Assembly (NCBI GenBank): GCA_043736515.1
Contig: JAYTCK010000048.1
Coordinates: 1 to 21,008 of the forward strand
DNA: 21,008 nt
Source: MHLP01 sp043736515
Lineage (GTDB): Bacteria; Patescibacteriota; Minisyncoccia; Phycocordibacterales; UBA6899
Direction: 5' to 3'
The first letter of the stretch is position 1; each line of letters begins with the position of its first letter. Shown piece after piece: positions 1 through 6,672 of this stretch. The notes below the pieces were generated by a model that saw only the letters and a program-made list of their open reading frames with translations, had not been told where the DNA came from and ran no database searches. A program made the position numbers and the translations under genes.

Positions 1-179
1 CTTTGCGCAACTTCGATCGCTTCTTGTGCTAAATATACAGCAGTAACTTGCTGACGGGCCTCACGAGAAAGTCTCAAGCTGTGCATAGCAAGTGCGAACG
101 GTCCGAGGAGTGCAAAAGAAAGGAGCATGACCGCAACGAGGGTCTCGACGAGTGTGAACCCGGCAGTAGAATTTCGCAT
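1..179 (-). CDS. Minor type IV prepilin (PilV-like), partial
   Basis: N-terminal part of a prepilin; the gene runs off the left window edge after 59 visible codons. Translated by hand, it starts MRNSTAG|FTLVETLVAV: a short basic leader, Gly at the cleavage site, Phe at mature position 1 and Glu at +5, then a hydrophobic helix of about 20 residues. These are the hallmarks of a PilD-processed class III signal. A longer in-frame start exists at 212 (leader MQYLSSSQKAA...). I prefer 179 because a TATAAT-like box lies only 2 nt before the upstream ATG, so a transcript from it would begin downstream of that codon. No Shine-Dalgarno is visible at either. It is the last visible gene of the minor-pilin group after pilD. 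The PilV-like name rests only on position and N-terminus. Confidence 0.8.
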   Translation of the reverse strand, partial: MRNSTAGFTLVETLVAVMLLSFALLGPFALAMHSLRLSREARQQVTAVYLAQEAIEVAQ

Positions 180-365
180 TGCGGCTTTTTGGGAAGATGA
201 GAGGTATTGCATGTATTATAGTTACTATATCAAACCGACTGCATGTTATTGGAAATTGCCGCACAGGCAATAATGCGAAATTTCACTGACCGGGTGAACC
301 CCACCACCTTTGTATGAATGAAGTTTTGTTTGCGGTTGTGTTGTTGTGTGTGCGTCATATCGTTA

Positions 366-1016
366 TCAAAAATCAAAATTGGGAATACGTGAACTTACGC
401 TCGTTTGCACAAGGAAGGGGGTCGTAATTGCTCCCCTGCCAGCCACTCCGCGCATAATAATTCTCACGACTGGTTGATTTGTACCAGCATCAGCTCCATC
501 CACAAAAAATGTCAGTTTGTTGATAATTATTTCAGGTGAAGTCATTGCCAAATAAGTATTAGCTGCCCCGCTCTGCGTAGAACGCCACACTTGTCCGTTC
601 AGCAGTTTGTAGACGATTTGGTCAGTTGTGGCGATGCTTCCCTCTTGACCTTCGAACGCCAAACAGCTATCCCCTAGGCCACCGGAATCGGATGTGCAGT
701 TGCGAATACCACCAGGAAACGTGGTGTCGCCGGGAGTAGAGGGATTCCCAGTGATTCCGCAACCGCAATGAAATTGTGAACCCATACGAATGTTTCGCGA
801 CATTGAATCCATCGCCGCACCCACATTGTCCATTGCGACACGAATGGCGCGCTCTTTGCGACTTGCATTGTTCATACTAATAAGTGCTCCGACAATAAGC
901 ACCATGCAGATTGTGAATACTCCCATCGCAACAATCATTTCAATAAGTGTAAACCCGCCCCTCTTGGCGTGGGATGTGTGCATAAGGTTTTTATGTAAAA
1001 AGTTACGCATAGCCAT
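366..1016 (-). CDS. Minor type IV prepilin (PilW/PulJ-like)
   Basis: Prepilin of about 216 residues. A basic leader (about 20 aa, ends HAKRG) is followed by G|FTLIEMIVAMGVFTICMVL: cleavage after Gly, Glu at +5, then the polymerisation/membrane helix. The C-terminal part is globular, with two to three cysteines (CGCG near residue 90, a further Cys pair later) that could form disulfides. It ends in a beta-rich stretch without known catalytic motifs. The chosen ATG lies one base after the stop of the preceding prepilin gene (TAA-C-ATG); an overlapping ATG at 1028 and another at 1010 are also possible. No Shine-Dalgarno. Size and location between other minor pilins suggest a PilW/PulJ-type minor (tip or priming) subunit; this is inferred, not shown. 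Confidence 0.8.
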   Translation of the reverse strand: MAMRNFLHKNLMHTSHAKRGGFTLIEMIVAMGVFTICMVLIVGALISMNNASRKERAIRVAMDNVGAAMDSMSRNIRMGSQFHCGCGITGNPSTPGDTTFPGGIRNCTSDSGGLGDSCLAFEGQEGSIATTDQIVYKLLNGQVWRSTQSGAANTYLAMTSPEIIINKLTFFVDGADAGTNQPVVRIIMRGVAGRGAITTPFLVQTSVSSRIPNFDF

Positions 1017-1017
1017 G

Positions 1018-1686
1018 TTATTGCACATAAATTTGACCCGTTGTCCACGCCCCTATGGTGCGACGATATCCAATAGGGGTCACAATGGTAATGTTTACAT
1101 GCGAATATGAGGTTGTTGCAACAGGTGCTGCTGGCAAATGTCTACCGATAATATTCGCATCCGGATTAGGTCGCGTGAAAACAATATCTGCAGCGAGTAA
1201 TTCTTCAAAACCCGTCCGACATCTTCCTTGTGGCTTGGGCGGGGTTGTCGCTGCCCCACAGATGAGTTCCACGCGATTGTTCTGATAAATCATTATTCGC
1301 TTTTCGCATTCCGCGAGTGCGGCTCCGCATGCCCCAGACACAGCATTGTATTGTTTGTCGGGAGCATAGGTATCCGCAAAATAAATAAACGCATTTGCTG
1401 GAGTAGCATCAAAATGAACACCGTACCCGGGATACTTTCCCGCACCTGTCCGATCAATCCGTACACTCATCGCAGAAACTTGCGCCTCACGAATCCACCC
1501 TGCAATTTGATGTGACAATATATCAAGTGTGAGGCGATTACCAAACTTATTATAATTAAAAAGCAATACAGATGTAAGTACAATAAAAATTCCGATAGCA
1601 ACGATCAATTCTGTCAGAGAAAACCCGGCAATAAACAAGGGGTGGGGGGTTGCTTGTTTTTTGGGGTGATGAGTTTCGCGTTTCAC
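1018..1686 (-). CDS. Minor type IV prepilin (FimT/GspH-like)
   Basis: Prepilin of 222 residues if it begins at the GTG at 1684-1686, five bases after the pilD stop. This start gives a basic leader (MKRETHHPKKQ...) of about 21 residues before G|FSLTELIVAIGIFIVL, with Gly at the cleavage site and Glu at +5. An ATG-started frame from 1776 would overlap pilD by 86 bp and place an extra hydrophobic stretch before the leader, which is unlikely. The mature part has the GspH/FimT-like layout: N-terminal helix, then a globular domain with cysteines near two sites (SGACGAALAEC and LICGAA). Probably made in one transcript with pilD and the two prepilins that follow. The exact subunit role is not readable from sequence. 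Confidence 0.78.
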   Translation of the reverse strand: MKRETHHPKKQATPHPLFIAGFSLTELIVAIGIFIVLTSVLLFNYNKFGNRLTLDILSHQIAGWIREAQVSAMSVRIDRTGAGKYPGYGVHFDATPANAFIYFADTYAPDKQYNAVSGACGAALAECEKRIMIYQNNRVELICGAATTPPKPQGRCRTGFEELLAADIVFTRPNPDANIIGRHLPAAPVATTSYSHVNITIVTPIGYRRTIGAWTTGQIYVQ

Positions 1687-1690
1687 GGTA

Positions 1691-2518
1691 TCAAAAGGTC
1701 CAATTAAAAAGATTAATACCACACGCATACACAACGAGTGTCCCGAGGACAAGAAATGGTGCAAACGGTATTTCACTTTTCATTGTATAACTTTTCCTTC
1801 GAAGCAACAACAGCATGAGGCTCGGGATAAATGCGATCCAAAATGAAAAAATAACGGCAGTGATCCCCTTGGTAAACCCGAGGAACCATCCGATACCCCA
1901 GGCGAGCTTAGCATCTCCAAATCCCATCGCTCTCCCACGCGAAAGTAGCCACAGGACTGCAAACGGCAGTGCGAGAAGTGGCCCTGCGAGAGCATCGATA
2001 AAGCGTGGTAGGTTTCCCAATAGCGACGTGAATGTTTCGGGCAAAATACCAAAATACCCACGAAAGGAGAGCGCGGCTCCGGCAAGAAGGGCAAAAAGGA
2101 GTGAAAGTTTGTCCGGTATGATTTTGTGCTTGAGGTCATACACCGTGACAACTACGAGGGTGCTCAAGATTAACGCATCAAGTAAGAACAAAATTGATGA
2201 TACTGCTGTAGGGAAAAGCAGATTGAGTGCATTGACGTAAGCCGCGAGGACAAAGAGGAGTCCTGTCGCACATTCAACCAAAAAATATTGTATCGAAATC
2301 TGACTTTGACAGTACCCACACCGACCCCGCAAAAAAAGATAGCTCCAAAGCGGTATAAGCATGTGCGCCCGCAGTATCTTTCCACAGGCAAGGCACTTTG
2401 AGCGCCCCCCGAGACTCGCACCGCTCCCTAGTCTGTAGATAACAACATTGAGAAAGCTCCCAATAATCGCGCCAAAAATAAATATAATACTGAGCGCTAA
2501 TCCACTAAAGAGGTCCAT
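1691..2518 (-). CDS. pilD: Prepilin peptidase / N-methyltransferase PilD
   Basis: Aspartic membrane peptidase that cuts prepilin leaders after Gly and usually N-methylates the new N-terminus; acts in the cytoplasmic membrane on the prepilins coded around it. Counted from an in-frame upstream ATG at 2545 (subtract 9 for the chosen start) one sees GSFLNVVIYR (29-38), two CxxC pairs (51/54 and 76/79) of the cytoplasmic zinc loop, catalytic Asp in VYDLKHKIIPD (137) and in GFGD (211), and about eight membrane helices. All features of a full-length GspO/PilD enzyme are present (275 aa). I chose the ATG at 2518 because an extended -10 (TGC-TATACT) ends exactly 6 nt before it, implying a leaderless mRNA that starts at this codon. 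Followed after 4 nt by a minor prepilin. Confidence 0.95.
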   Translation of the reverse strand: MDLFSGLALSIIFIFGAIIGSFLNVVIYRLGSGASLGGRSKCLACGKILRAHMLIPLWSYLFLRGRCGYCQSQISIQYFLVECATGLLFVLAAYVNALNLLFPTAVSSILFLLDALILSTLVVVTVYDLKHKIIPDKLSLLFALLAGAALSFRGYFGILPETFTSLLGNLPRFIDALAGPLLALPFAVLWLLSRGRAMGFGDAKLAWGIGWFLGFTKGITAVIFSFWIAFIPSLMLLLLRRKSYTMKSEIPFAPFLVLGTLVVYACGINLFNWTF

Positions 2519-2524
2519 GTAAGA

Positions 2525-2533
2525 AGTATAGCA
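2525..2533 (-). promoter_or_regulatory. Extended -10 promoter of pilD
   Basis: On the minus strand TGC-TATACT, with 6 nt to the ATG of pilD. Transcription starting the usual 7 nt after the box would begin at the A of the ATG. No convincing -35 box; the region where it would lie is the arm of a 20-bp perfect hairpin (2537-2583). Confidence 0.6.
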
Positions 2534-2536
2534 TGA

Positions 2537-2589
2537 CCAATCCAAGGCAGCCTTAGTGGTTTCCTAAGGCTGCCTTGGATTGGCTTTTT
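2537..2589 (+). terminator. Perfect 20-bp hairpin with T-run, upstream of pilD
   Basis: CCAATCCAAGGCAGCCTTAG at 2537-2556 pairs perfectly with 2564-2583 (7-nt loop), followed on the plus strand by CTTTTT. It looks like an intrinsic terminator for plus-strand transcription, yet no plus-strand gene lies before it. On the minus strand it sits directly upstream of the pilD -10 box, so it may block antisense transcription or influence pilD initiation. Confidence 0.65.
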
Positions 2590-2597
2590 CCCCCGAC

Positions 2598-2636
2598 AAA
2601 AAAGCAAATCACCGCACCCTATGGGTGCGGTGATTT
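2598..2636 (-). terminator. Intrinsic terminator after the prepilin gene
   Basis: A perfect 14-bp stem (2606-2619 with 2623-2636; AAATCACCGCACCC on one side) with a 3-nt loop, followed on the minus strand by GC and six Ts (2598-2603). It lies 26 nt after the stop of the major-type prepilin gene and should separate it from pilD. Confidence 0.9.
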
Positions 2637-2661
2637 TGCAAAAAACGAGAAGCTGCTCTGA

Positions 2662-3258
2662 TTATGGCTTAATGTCGTAACAGCTATCTATTGAGCCGGT
2701 AACTACGGCACAGCTCGGTCTGGTACCAAAGAGAATTCCACCTGCAGCATTTGCTGCTGGCGCTGCCGCATGTACAGCCCAACCAACAGTAAGTTCTTGA
2801 TCAGCATCTGCATTTAAAACAGTGTTATCGGGGCGCTCAAGAGTTACCGCCAAAGCGTATGTTGTGCAGGCAGTGGTGTCACCTACTCCCAATGCAGCAC
2901 ACTCTACGGCGGCTGAAGTGATTCCACGGTAATAATACTTTGCACTACCGCCCGCTGGAGGAACGGGGGTCTGAGGGAGGAAGCTACTGTTCGTAAGCCT
3001 AATTACGCCACCCTCCATCGTTGCCGTACTTGCAATACCAGGTGTCGTTGATGGATAAGACTGCACAGAATCAAAGAAAAGCTCGAGTGCAAGCTGGATC
3101 TGACCCAAGTCTGAAATACGCTTTGCGTCGCGAGACTTCTGGCGAGCAGTTGAGAGCGATGCAAGCACGACTGATGAAAGGATACCGATGATGGCGATCA
3201 CCACGAGGAGCTCGATCAGGGTAAAACCTTTTTTACTATTTTTTAATGAAGTGAACAT
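2662..3258 (-). CDS. Major-type type IV prepilin (PilA-like)
   Basis: 198-residue prepilin. Short leader MFTSLKNSKKG, cleavage G11|F12, then FTLIELLVVIAIIGILSSVV with Glu at +5 and a classical uninterrupted hydrophobic helix, followed by a conserved amphipathic segment (STARQKSRDAKRISDLGQIQ). The globular part carries Cys pairs (ECAALG...ACTTY and SCAVV...SCYD), the last pair enclosing a C-terminal loop like the D-region of other pilins. The gene has its own upstream promoter candidate, a strong terminator, and is isolated from its neighbours, which fits a highly expressed major subunit better than the clustered minor pilins. That it is the major pilin is inferred. No Shine-Dalgarno is seen before the ATG. 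Confidence 0.9.
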   Translation of the reverse strand: MFTSLKNSKKGFTLIELLVVIAIIGILSSVVLASLSTARQKSRDAKRISDLGQIQLALELFFDSVQSYPSTTPGIASTATMEGGVIRLTNSSFLPQTPVPPAGGSAKYYYRGITSAAVECAALGVGDTTACTTYALAVTLERPDNTVLNADADQELTVGWAVHAAAPAANAAGGILFGTRPSCAVVTGSIDSCYDIKP

Positions 3259-3347
3259 AAAAAGCTATAAAACTAATAAATAACCGCTAATAAGTTAACC
3301 ATGTGTGTCACGCCATATCGCCCCATAATCTCGAGCAATATAGGCTA

Positions 3348-3356
3348 ATTCTAGCA
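3348..3356 (-). promoter_or_regulatory. Possible extended -10 promoter of the major-type prepilin
   Basis: Minus-strand TGC-TAGAAT, giving a leader of about 83 nt before the prepilin ATG. The spacer region upstream is a C-run, and no good -35 is seen. The same TGC-TAnnnT form is found before several other genes of the window. Confidence 0.4.
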
Positions 3357-3402
3357 TGGGGGCGGGGGGAGAAGTAAAAGCACCTGTGGATAAGTCCCGC
3401 TC

Positions 3403-3460
3403 GGCCAGCCCAACTTTTGAGCAGTCGCAGACTTCCCATAGACCAAAAGTGGGGCTGGCC
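3403..3460. repeat. Long hairpin (17-bp stem)
   Basis: GGCCAGCCCAACTTTTG at 3403-3419 pairs with 3444-3460 with a single mismatch; the loop is 24 nt. It lies directly upstream of the putative prepilin promoter. Confidence 0.85.
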
Positions 3461-3494
3461 TCGCTTCTAAGAGTTGCGTTCGAGTTGCTCTGCG

Positions 3495-3552
3495 TCTGCG
3501 CAAGGTTTTTGGGAACGATAATTACCCTCGCTTTCAAGAATGGCGTTCGAGT
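3495..3552 (+). repeat. Copy 1 of the GAACGATAATTACC repeat
   Basis: 58 bp that match 11125-11183 closely (about 48 of 58 positions by eye, with one indel). The core GTTTTTGGGAACGATAATTACC part is also the exact reverse complement of 11019-11040. Preceding bases GTTGCTCTGC recur before a variable insert at the other locus, so the two loci share flanks around different middles. Confidence 0.8.
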
Positions 3553-3553
3553 A

Positions 3554-3611
3554 GGTGGCCTAAGGTCGGGCCTTGGCTTTGAAAGACCCGACCTTAAAGA
3601 AGTTGGCCACC
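3554..3611. repeat. Two-step hairpin
   Basis: GGTGGCC (3554-3560) pairs with 3605-3611 and TAAGGTCGGG (3561-3570) pairs perfectly with 3587-3596; the right side has an 8-nt bulge and the loop is 16 nt. It abuts the repeat copy ending at 3552. Confidence 0.8.
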
Positions 3612-3678
3612 AGTCTCTGTACAATGTTTTGCAAAAGAAGAGGCCTCGCTCCAAAGAGCTGCGTTGGGGGTCAGTTGG

Positions 3679-3712
3679 TGAACGCCTCATCTACCGGCCA
3701 ATGAGGCGTTCA
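3679..3712. repeat. 12-bp perfect hairpin
   Basis: TGAACGCCTCAT at 3679-3690 pairs with 3701-3712 around a 10-nt loop. The plus strand then reads GGTTTATTCT, too poor in T for a confident terminator call. Confidence 0.7.
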
Positions 3713-3743
3713 GGTTTATTCTAAAAGGTAGCCAGACCCCTCT

Positions 3744-3824
3744 TGTCATTCCGTGTCTGCCACGGAATCCAGATTCCGAAACAAAAACCTAAACCTGGAT
3801 TCCGGCGCGGATGCCGGAATGACA
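3744..3824. mobile_element. MITE-like element with TGTCATTCC ends
   Basis: 81 bp bounded by the inverted repeats TGTCATTCCG and CGGAATGACA. Each end folds into its own small hairpin, and an inner pair GGAATCCAG / CTGGATTCC joins the two halves, giving an M-shaped fold. There is no coding capacity. From general knowledge, GGAATGACA-ended palindromic repeats of this style are scattered in many bacterial genomes and thought to be non-autonomous mobile elements. The family assignment is by pattern only. Confidence 0.7.
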
Positions 3825-3854
3825 GGAGAAGCAAATAGAGCAGAGGAGAAAAAT

Positions 3855-3943
3855 TTGATGCAATCCGAAGTTGTTTTTGTACAGTCACAATTCCAAAGTC
3901 CGTACGAAGCCACAAAGTGAACGATTTCGTGGATAAAAATAAC
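3855..3943. repeat. Long hairpin unit 1 downstream of pilC
   Basis: Starts with TTTGATGCAATCC, then GTTGTTTTTGT (3870-3880) pairs, with two non-Watson-Crick positions, with ATAAAAATAAC (3933-3943). Inside, CCAC and GTGG form a smaller stem. The lead-in and left arm repeat at 3975-4016, so this unit and the next look like diverged tandem copies. Confidence 0.65.
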
Positions 3944-3974
3944 ATGCGTCACGAAGCAGATAAGCAGAAGGTCT

Positions 3975-4060
3975 AAATTGGATGCAATCCTTGTTATTTT
4001 TGCACAGTGTCACAGGAGGCGTATGAGTTATACGTCTCCGTGACCGAGCACAAAAATAAC
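3975..4060. repeat. Long hairpin unit 2, 35 nt after the pilC stop
   Basis: Lead-in AAATTGGATGCAATCC matches unit 1. GTTATTTTTG (3993-4002) pairs perfectly with 4051-4060; GTCAC (4009-4013) with 4040-4044; then GGAGGCGTAT (4015-4024) with 4030-4039 (one G-T pair), leaving the 5-nt loop GAGTT. The apex stem CGTAT/ATACG is shared with the hairpins after pilT and pilB. Confidence 0.85.
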
Positions 4061-4094
4061 GAGGAGGGCGCCGATTTTGAGTTTCTGCTGCCCG

Positions 4095-5303
4095 CTAGAA
4101 AGATGACGTGATGTCGTAGATCGGGAGAAGAATGGAGGTCAATAACCCCCCAACGCCCAAACCGAGTAGTACGATCATGGCCGGCTCGATGAGCCCAATA
4201 AGCGTATCCACCGCGGTGTCAACCTCGCGTTTGTAAAACTTGGCAAGTGTATCGAGAATGTTTCCCACCTCTCCTGTTTCCTCACCCACCTTGATCATCT
4301 GGATCATAATGCTGGGTATTTCCTCGTGTCTCGCCATGGCGACGGAAAGTGCGACACCTGAGCGTACCGCCTGTGCAACATCAAGGAGTGCATCTTCATA
4401 AATTTTGTTACCTACTACGGTGGAGGCGATTTCAACTGCTCGTACTACTGCAATTCCCGACGTAAGCATCGTGCTCAGGTTGTCTGCAATACGCGCAAGG
4501 TAGAGTTTCTTGTAGAGATCGCCTACATACGGGGTCACGAGCGCGAAACGCGCAAGCATAGCCTTCCCTTGAAGTGTGCGCATATACTGCCATACAAAGA
4601 CACCGAGAACCCCGATAGCAACAAGCAAGAAAAGTCCGTAGTTCACAAAGAAATTAGAAAATCCAATGACTGCCTTTGTATAAATCGGGAGATCTTTACC
4701 TGTCTCAAGAATAACGGCGGAGAGTTTTGGCACGACGACAACGAGCATAAGGATCATCACGACGGCGAATACGATGATAACAAACGCGGGATAGATAAGT
4801 GCATTCCGAGTTTTTGACACAAGCTCGTAGTTGCGATCAAGATAATCGGCAAGATAACGGAATGTATCTGAGAGATTACCTGACTCTTCTCCTGCGCGGA
4901 CCATGTTGACATAAAAGTCTGAAAAGCTTTCAGGATGCTTTGCGAGCGCGTTGGAAAGCGATGTTCCGCCTTGAATGTCCTCACTCACCTCCTCCATGCT
5001 TTTTCCTAAAGCTGGATTTTCAGTCTCCTGTGAAAGAAGCTGAAATATACGAAGAGTCGACACCTGTGCTGTGAAGAGCGTCGAAATCTGTCGGGAAAGG
5101 ATTACCACGTCACGATACGAAACCCGGGGGCGAAATGTAAAAGATTTTTTCCAAAAAGTGACTTCGTCTACTCCCACAATGGTAATAATGACAAACTTGC
5201 GGCGCTGGAGCGCAGCAATGGCGATATCAATAGTAGCCGCCTCAATCGTGCCCGACTTTTCATCGTTATTTGTCTGATCAATTGCGGTGTATCTATAGAG
5301 CAT
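4095..5303 (-). CDS. pilC: Type IV pilus platform protein PilC
   Basis: Inner-membrane platform of the pilus motor (402 aa, normal family length); PilB and PilT act on it to add or remove pilin. Two T2SSF domains are visible, about residues 68-190 and 271-393, each with the typical motif (MVRAGEESGNLSD near 134-146 and MIKVGEETGEVGN near 336-348) and followed by membrane helices at about 171-192, 218-240 and 369-393. The N-terminal about 60 residues form the usual cytoplasmic extension. The ATG at 5303 begins MLYRYTAID, the standard start of the family (YxYxAxD). No Shine-Dalgarno is seen. Lies after pilT on the same strand, separated by 240 bp holding a 125-bp hairpin; its own 3' side carries two further long hairpins. 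Confidence 0.96.
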   Translation of the reverse strand: MLYRYTAIDQTNNDEKSGTIEAATIDIAIAALQRRKFVIITIVGVDEVTFWKKSFTFRPRVSYRDVVILSRQISTLFTAQVSTLRIFQLLSQETENPALGKSMEEVSEDIQGGTSLSNALAKHPESFSDFYVNMVRAGEESGNLSDTFRYLADYLDRNYELVSKTRNALIYPAFVIIVFAVVMILMLVVVVPKLSAVILETGKDLPIYTKAVIGFSNFFVNYGLFLLVAIGVLGVFVWQYMRTLQGKAMLARFALVTPYVGDLYKKLYLARIADNLSTMLTSGIAVVRAVEIASTVVGNKIYEDALLDVAQAVRSGVALSVAMARHEEIPSIMIQMIKVGEETGEVGNILDTLAKFYKREVDTAVDTLIGLIEPAMIVLLGLGVGGLLTSILLPIYDITSSF

Positions 5304-5417
5304 AAAATCAGTTAGTCGTTAATCCGGTAAAGGGTCCCCCTTTGCCACGTCGTCGCTCGATCGAAGAGCAAATGAGGACATTTGCTCCCCCTCTCTCGCT
5401 AGACGTAGCATAGAGTC

Positions 5418-5542
5418 CATGACGTTCATTTTGAGATAAAATTCGAGACGGTAAACAACGATGTCCCCAAGGCGTATTCTGATACGATGACGGGGACTCG
5501 TTGCGCGACCAACAAAGAATTTTGCTCAAAATGGATGTCATG
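5418..5542. repeat. 125-bp nested hairpin immediately after pilT
   Basis: Outer arms 5418-5444 and 5517-5542 pair over about 25 positions (CATGAC...CATTTTGAG against CTCAAAATG...GTCATG) with few interruptions. Next ACGATGTCCCC (5458-5468) pairs with GGGGACTCGT (5492-5501), then CGTAT (5473-5477) with ATACG (5482-5486). It starts one base after the pilT stop codon. A 77-codon open frame on the minus strand here is only the hairpin read through. Confidence 0.85.
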
Positions 5543-5543
5543 G

Positions 5544-6614
5544 TTAGATCATTCGCTCGAGGGCTCTTGGATTAAACGAATGAAGATATGCATTTTCTGC
5601 CGTAATCTCGCCAGCCCGAACCAACTCAGCCAATGAGCGATTCATGTCGATCATGCCAAGCTCGGAACCCGTTTCAATAACCATGGGTACTTCGTGCGTA
5701 CGGCGCTCACGGATAAGGTTTGACACTGCATTGTTGTTGATGAGTAGCTCATACGCAGGGACCAATCCTCCGGAAATACGGGGCACCAAACGTTGTGAAA
5801 AAATTCCTGCGAGTGAGCTGGAAAGCTGAACCCGAATCTGATCCTGCTGATCTGCAGGAAACGAGTCAATGATACGATCGATGGTCTGTGCAGCATTGTT
5901 GGTGTGAAGTGTTGAAAACACCATGTGACCAGTTTCTGCTGCGGTCACCGCAGTTGATATCGTATCGATGCCGCGCATTTCTCCAATGAGAATGATATCA
6001 ACGTCTTCACGGAAACAGGCATGGAGTGCGCCGTGAAAATTGACGGTATCAAAACGAACTTCGCGCTGACTGATGATTGAGCGGTCGGGTGTAAAAACGT
6101 ATTCGATAGGGTCTTCAATAGTAATAATATTTTCTGCTCGCTCGTGATTGATCATTTCGATCATTGCTGCGAGGGTTGTAGATTTACCCTGACCCACAGG
6201 TCCCACCACAAGAAAGAAACCTTGCTTTCGTCTCGTGAATATCTCAAGTATGGGTGGGAGGGCAAGCTCTTTTAATGTTTTTATCTTCTGGGGAATAAGG
6301 CGAAGTGCGCACGCGATAGTTCCCTTTTGAAAAAAAGCATTGCCACGAAAGCGGGCCTCCTTACCGAAGCTGAACGAAAAGTCCATTTCTTTTGTAGCGA
6401 GGAATTGTTTAAGATTTTCTTCATCAAGTAGCTCTTTAATAATTCCCTGCGTGTCCTCCTGAGAAAGAACGGGCTTTTTAACAAGAGGAATGAGCTCTCC
6501 CGAAACACGGATCGTTGGATGACGCCCGACAACAAGATGGAGGTCTGATGCACCCTCATGGATCACGGTCAGTACAAGATCTTCAAGTTCTTTGCGATAT
6601 TCAGCTTGTGACAT
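5544..6614 (-). CDS. pilT: Pilus retraction ATPase PilT
   Basis: Hexameric ATPase that powers pilus disassembly at the inner-membrane platform. 356 aa, normal length. N-terminal PAS-like part with GASDLHLVVG (21-30), Walker A GPVGQGKST (138-146), Asp box TIEDPIEY (165-172), Walker B DIILIGEMRG (206-215), His box STLHTNN (234-240), and NAVSNLIRE near 295-303 in place of the PilT retraction motif AIRNLIRE; then GMIDMNRSL. Deviations: the usual GPTGSGKST is GPVGQGKST and the usual GEMRD is GEMRG; the Lys and Ser of Walker A and the catalytic acids remain, so activity is expected. Sits 58 nt after the CheY-like gene and is probably co-transcribed with it. No Shine-Dalgarno before the ATG. Confidence 0.96.
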   Translation of the reverse strand: MSQAEYRKELEDLVLTVIHEGASDLHLVVGRHPTIRVSGELIPLVKKPVLSQEDTQGIIKELLDEENLKQFLATKEMDFSFSFGKEARFRGNAFFQKGTIACALRLIPQKIKTLKELALPPILEIFTRRKQGFFLVVGPVGQGKSTTLAAMIEMINHERAENIITIEDPIEYVFTPDRSIISQREVRFDTVNFHGALHACFREDVDIILIGEMRGIDTISTAVTAAETGHMVFSTLHTNNAAQTIDRIIDSFPADQQDQIRVQLSSSLAGIFSQRLVPRISGGLVPAYELLINNNAVSNLIRERRTHEVPMVIETGSELGMIDMNRSLAELVRAGEITAENAYLHSFNPRALERMI

Positions 6615-6672
6615 GATGGTAAAACAATTAACAATAAAAGAACAAATGGAATTACATCAATACGTGGCGACA

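Larger units (their letters stand above)
3259..4094. other. 836-bp gene-free, hairpin-packed region between pilC and the prepilin gene
   Basis: No credible gene is seen on either strand. Reading left to right it holds the prepilin leader and promoter, a 17-bp hairpin, a copy of a repeat also found after pilM, a 58-bp hairpin, a 12-bp hairpin, a MITE-like element, and two tandemly related long hairpins next to the pilC stop. The open frames in it are side products of the inverted repeats. It looks like an accumulation site for small palindromic elements or a long structured untranslated region. Confidence 0.8.

Noticed and set aside
61..270. 69-codon minus-strand open frame at the window start
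   Set aside because: A different frame of the same strand gives a clear prepilin N-terminus (GFTLVE); this frame lacks motifs.
267..285. Small hairpin ATTGCC/GGCAAT in the 213-365 gap
   Set aside because: Only 6 bp with no T-run; not enough to call a terminator. Nothing else clear is seen in this gap apart from a TATAAT-like box before the first prepilin.
3295..3724. Open frames of 122-131 codons on both strands in the pilC-prepilin gap
   Set aside because: They mirror each other across several inverted repeats and have low-complexity Arg/Pro-rich translations without motifs; treated as repeat by-products.
3403..4060. Repeat cluster as a CRISPR array
   Set aside because: Repeats are not regularly spaced, differ in sequence, and no cas gene is near.
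5308..5541. 77-codon minus-strand open frame between pilT and pilC
   Set aside because: It coincides with the 125-bp nested hairpin and continues into another small inverted repeat; composition is not protein-like and it overlaps no conserved motif.
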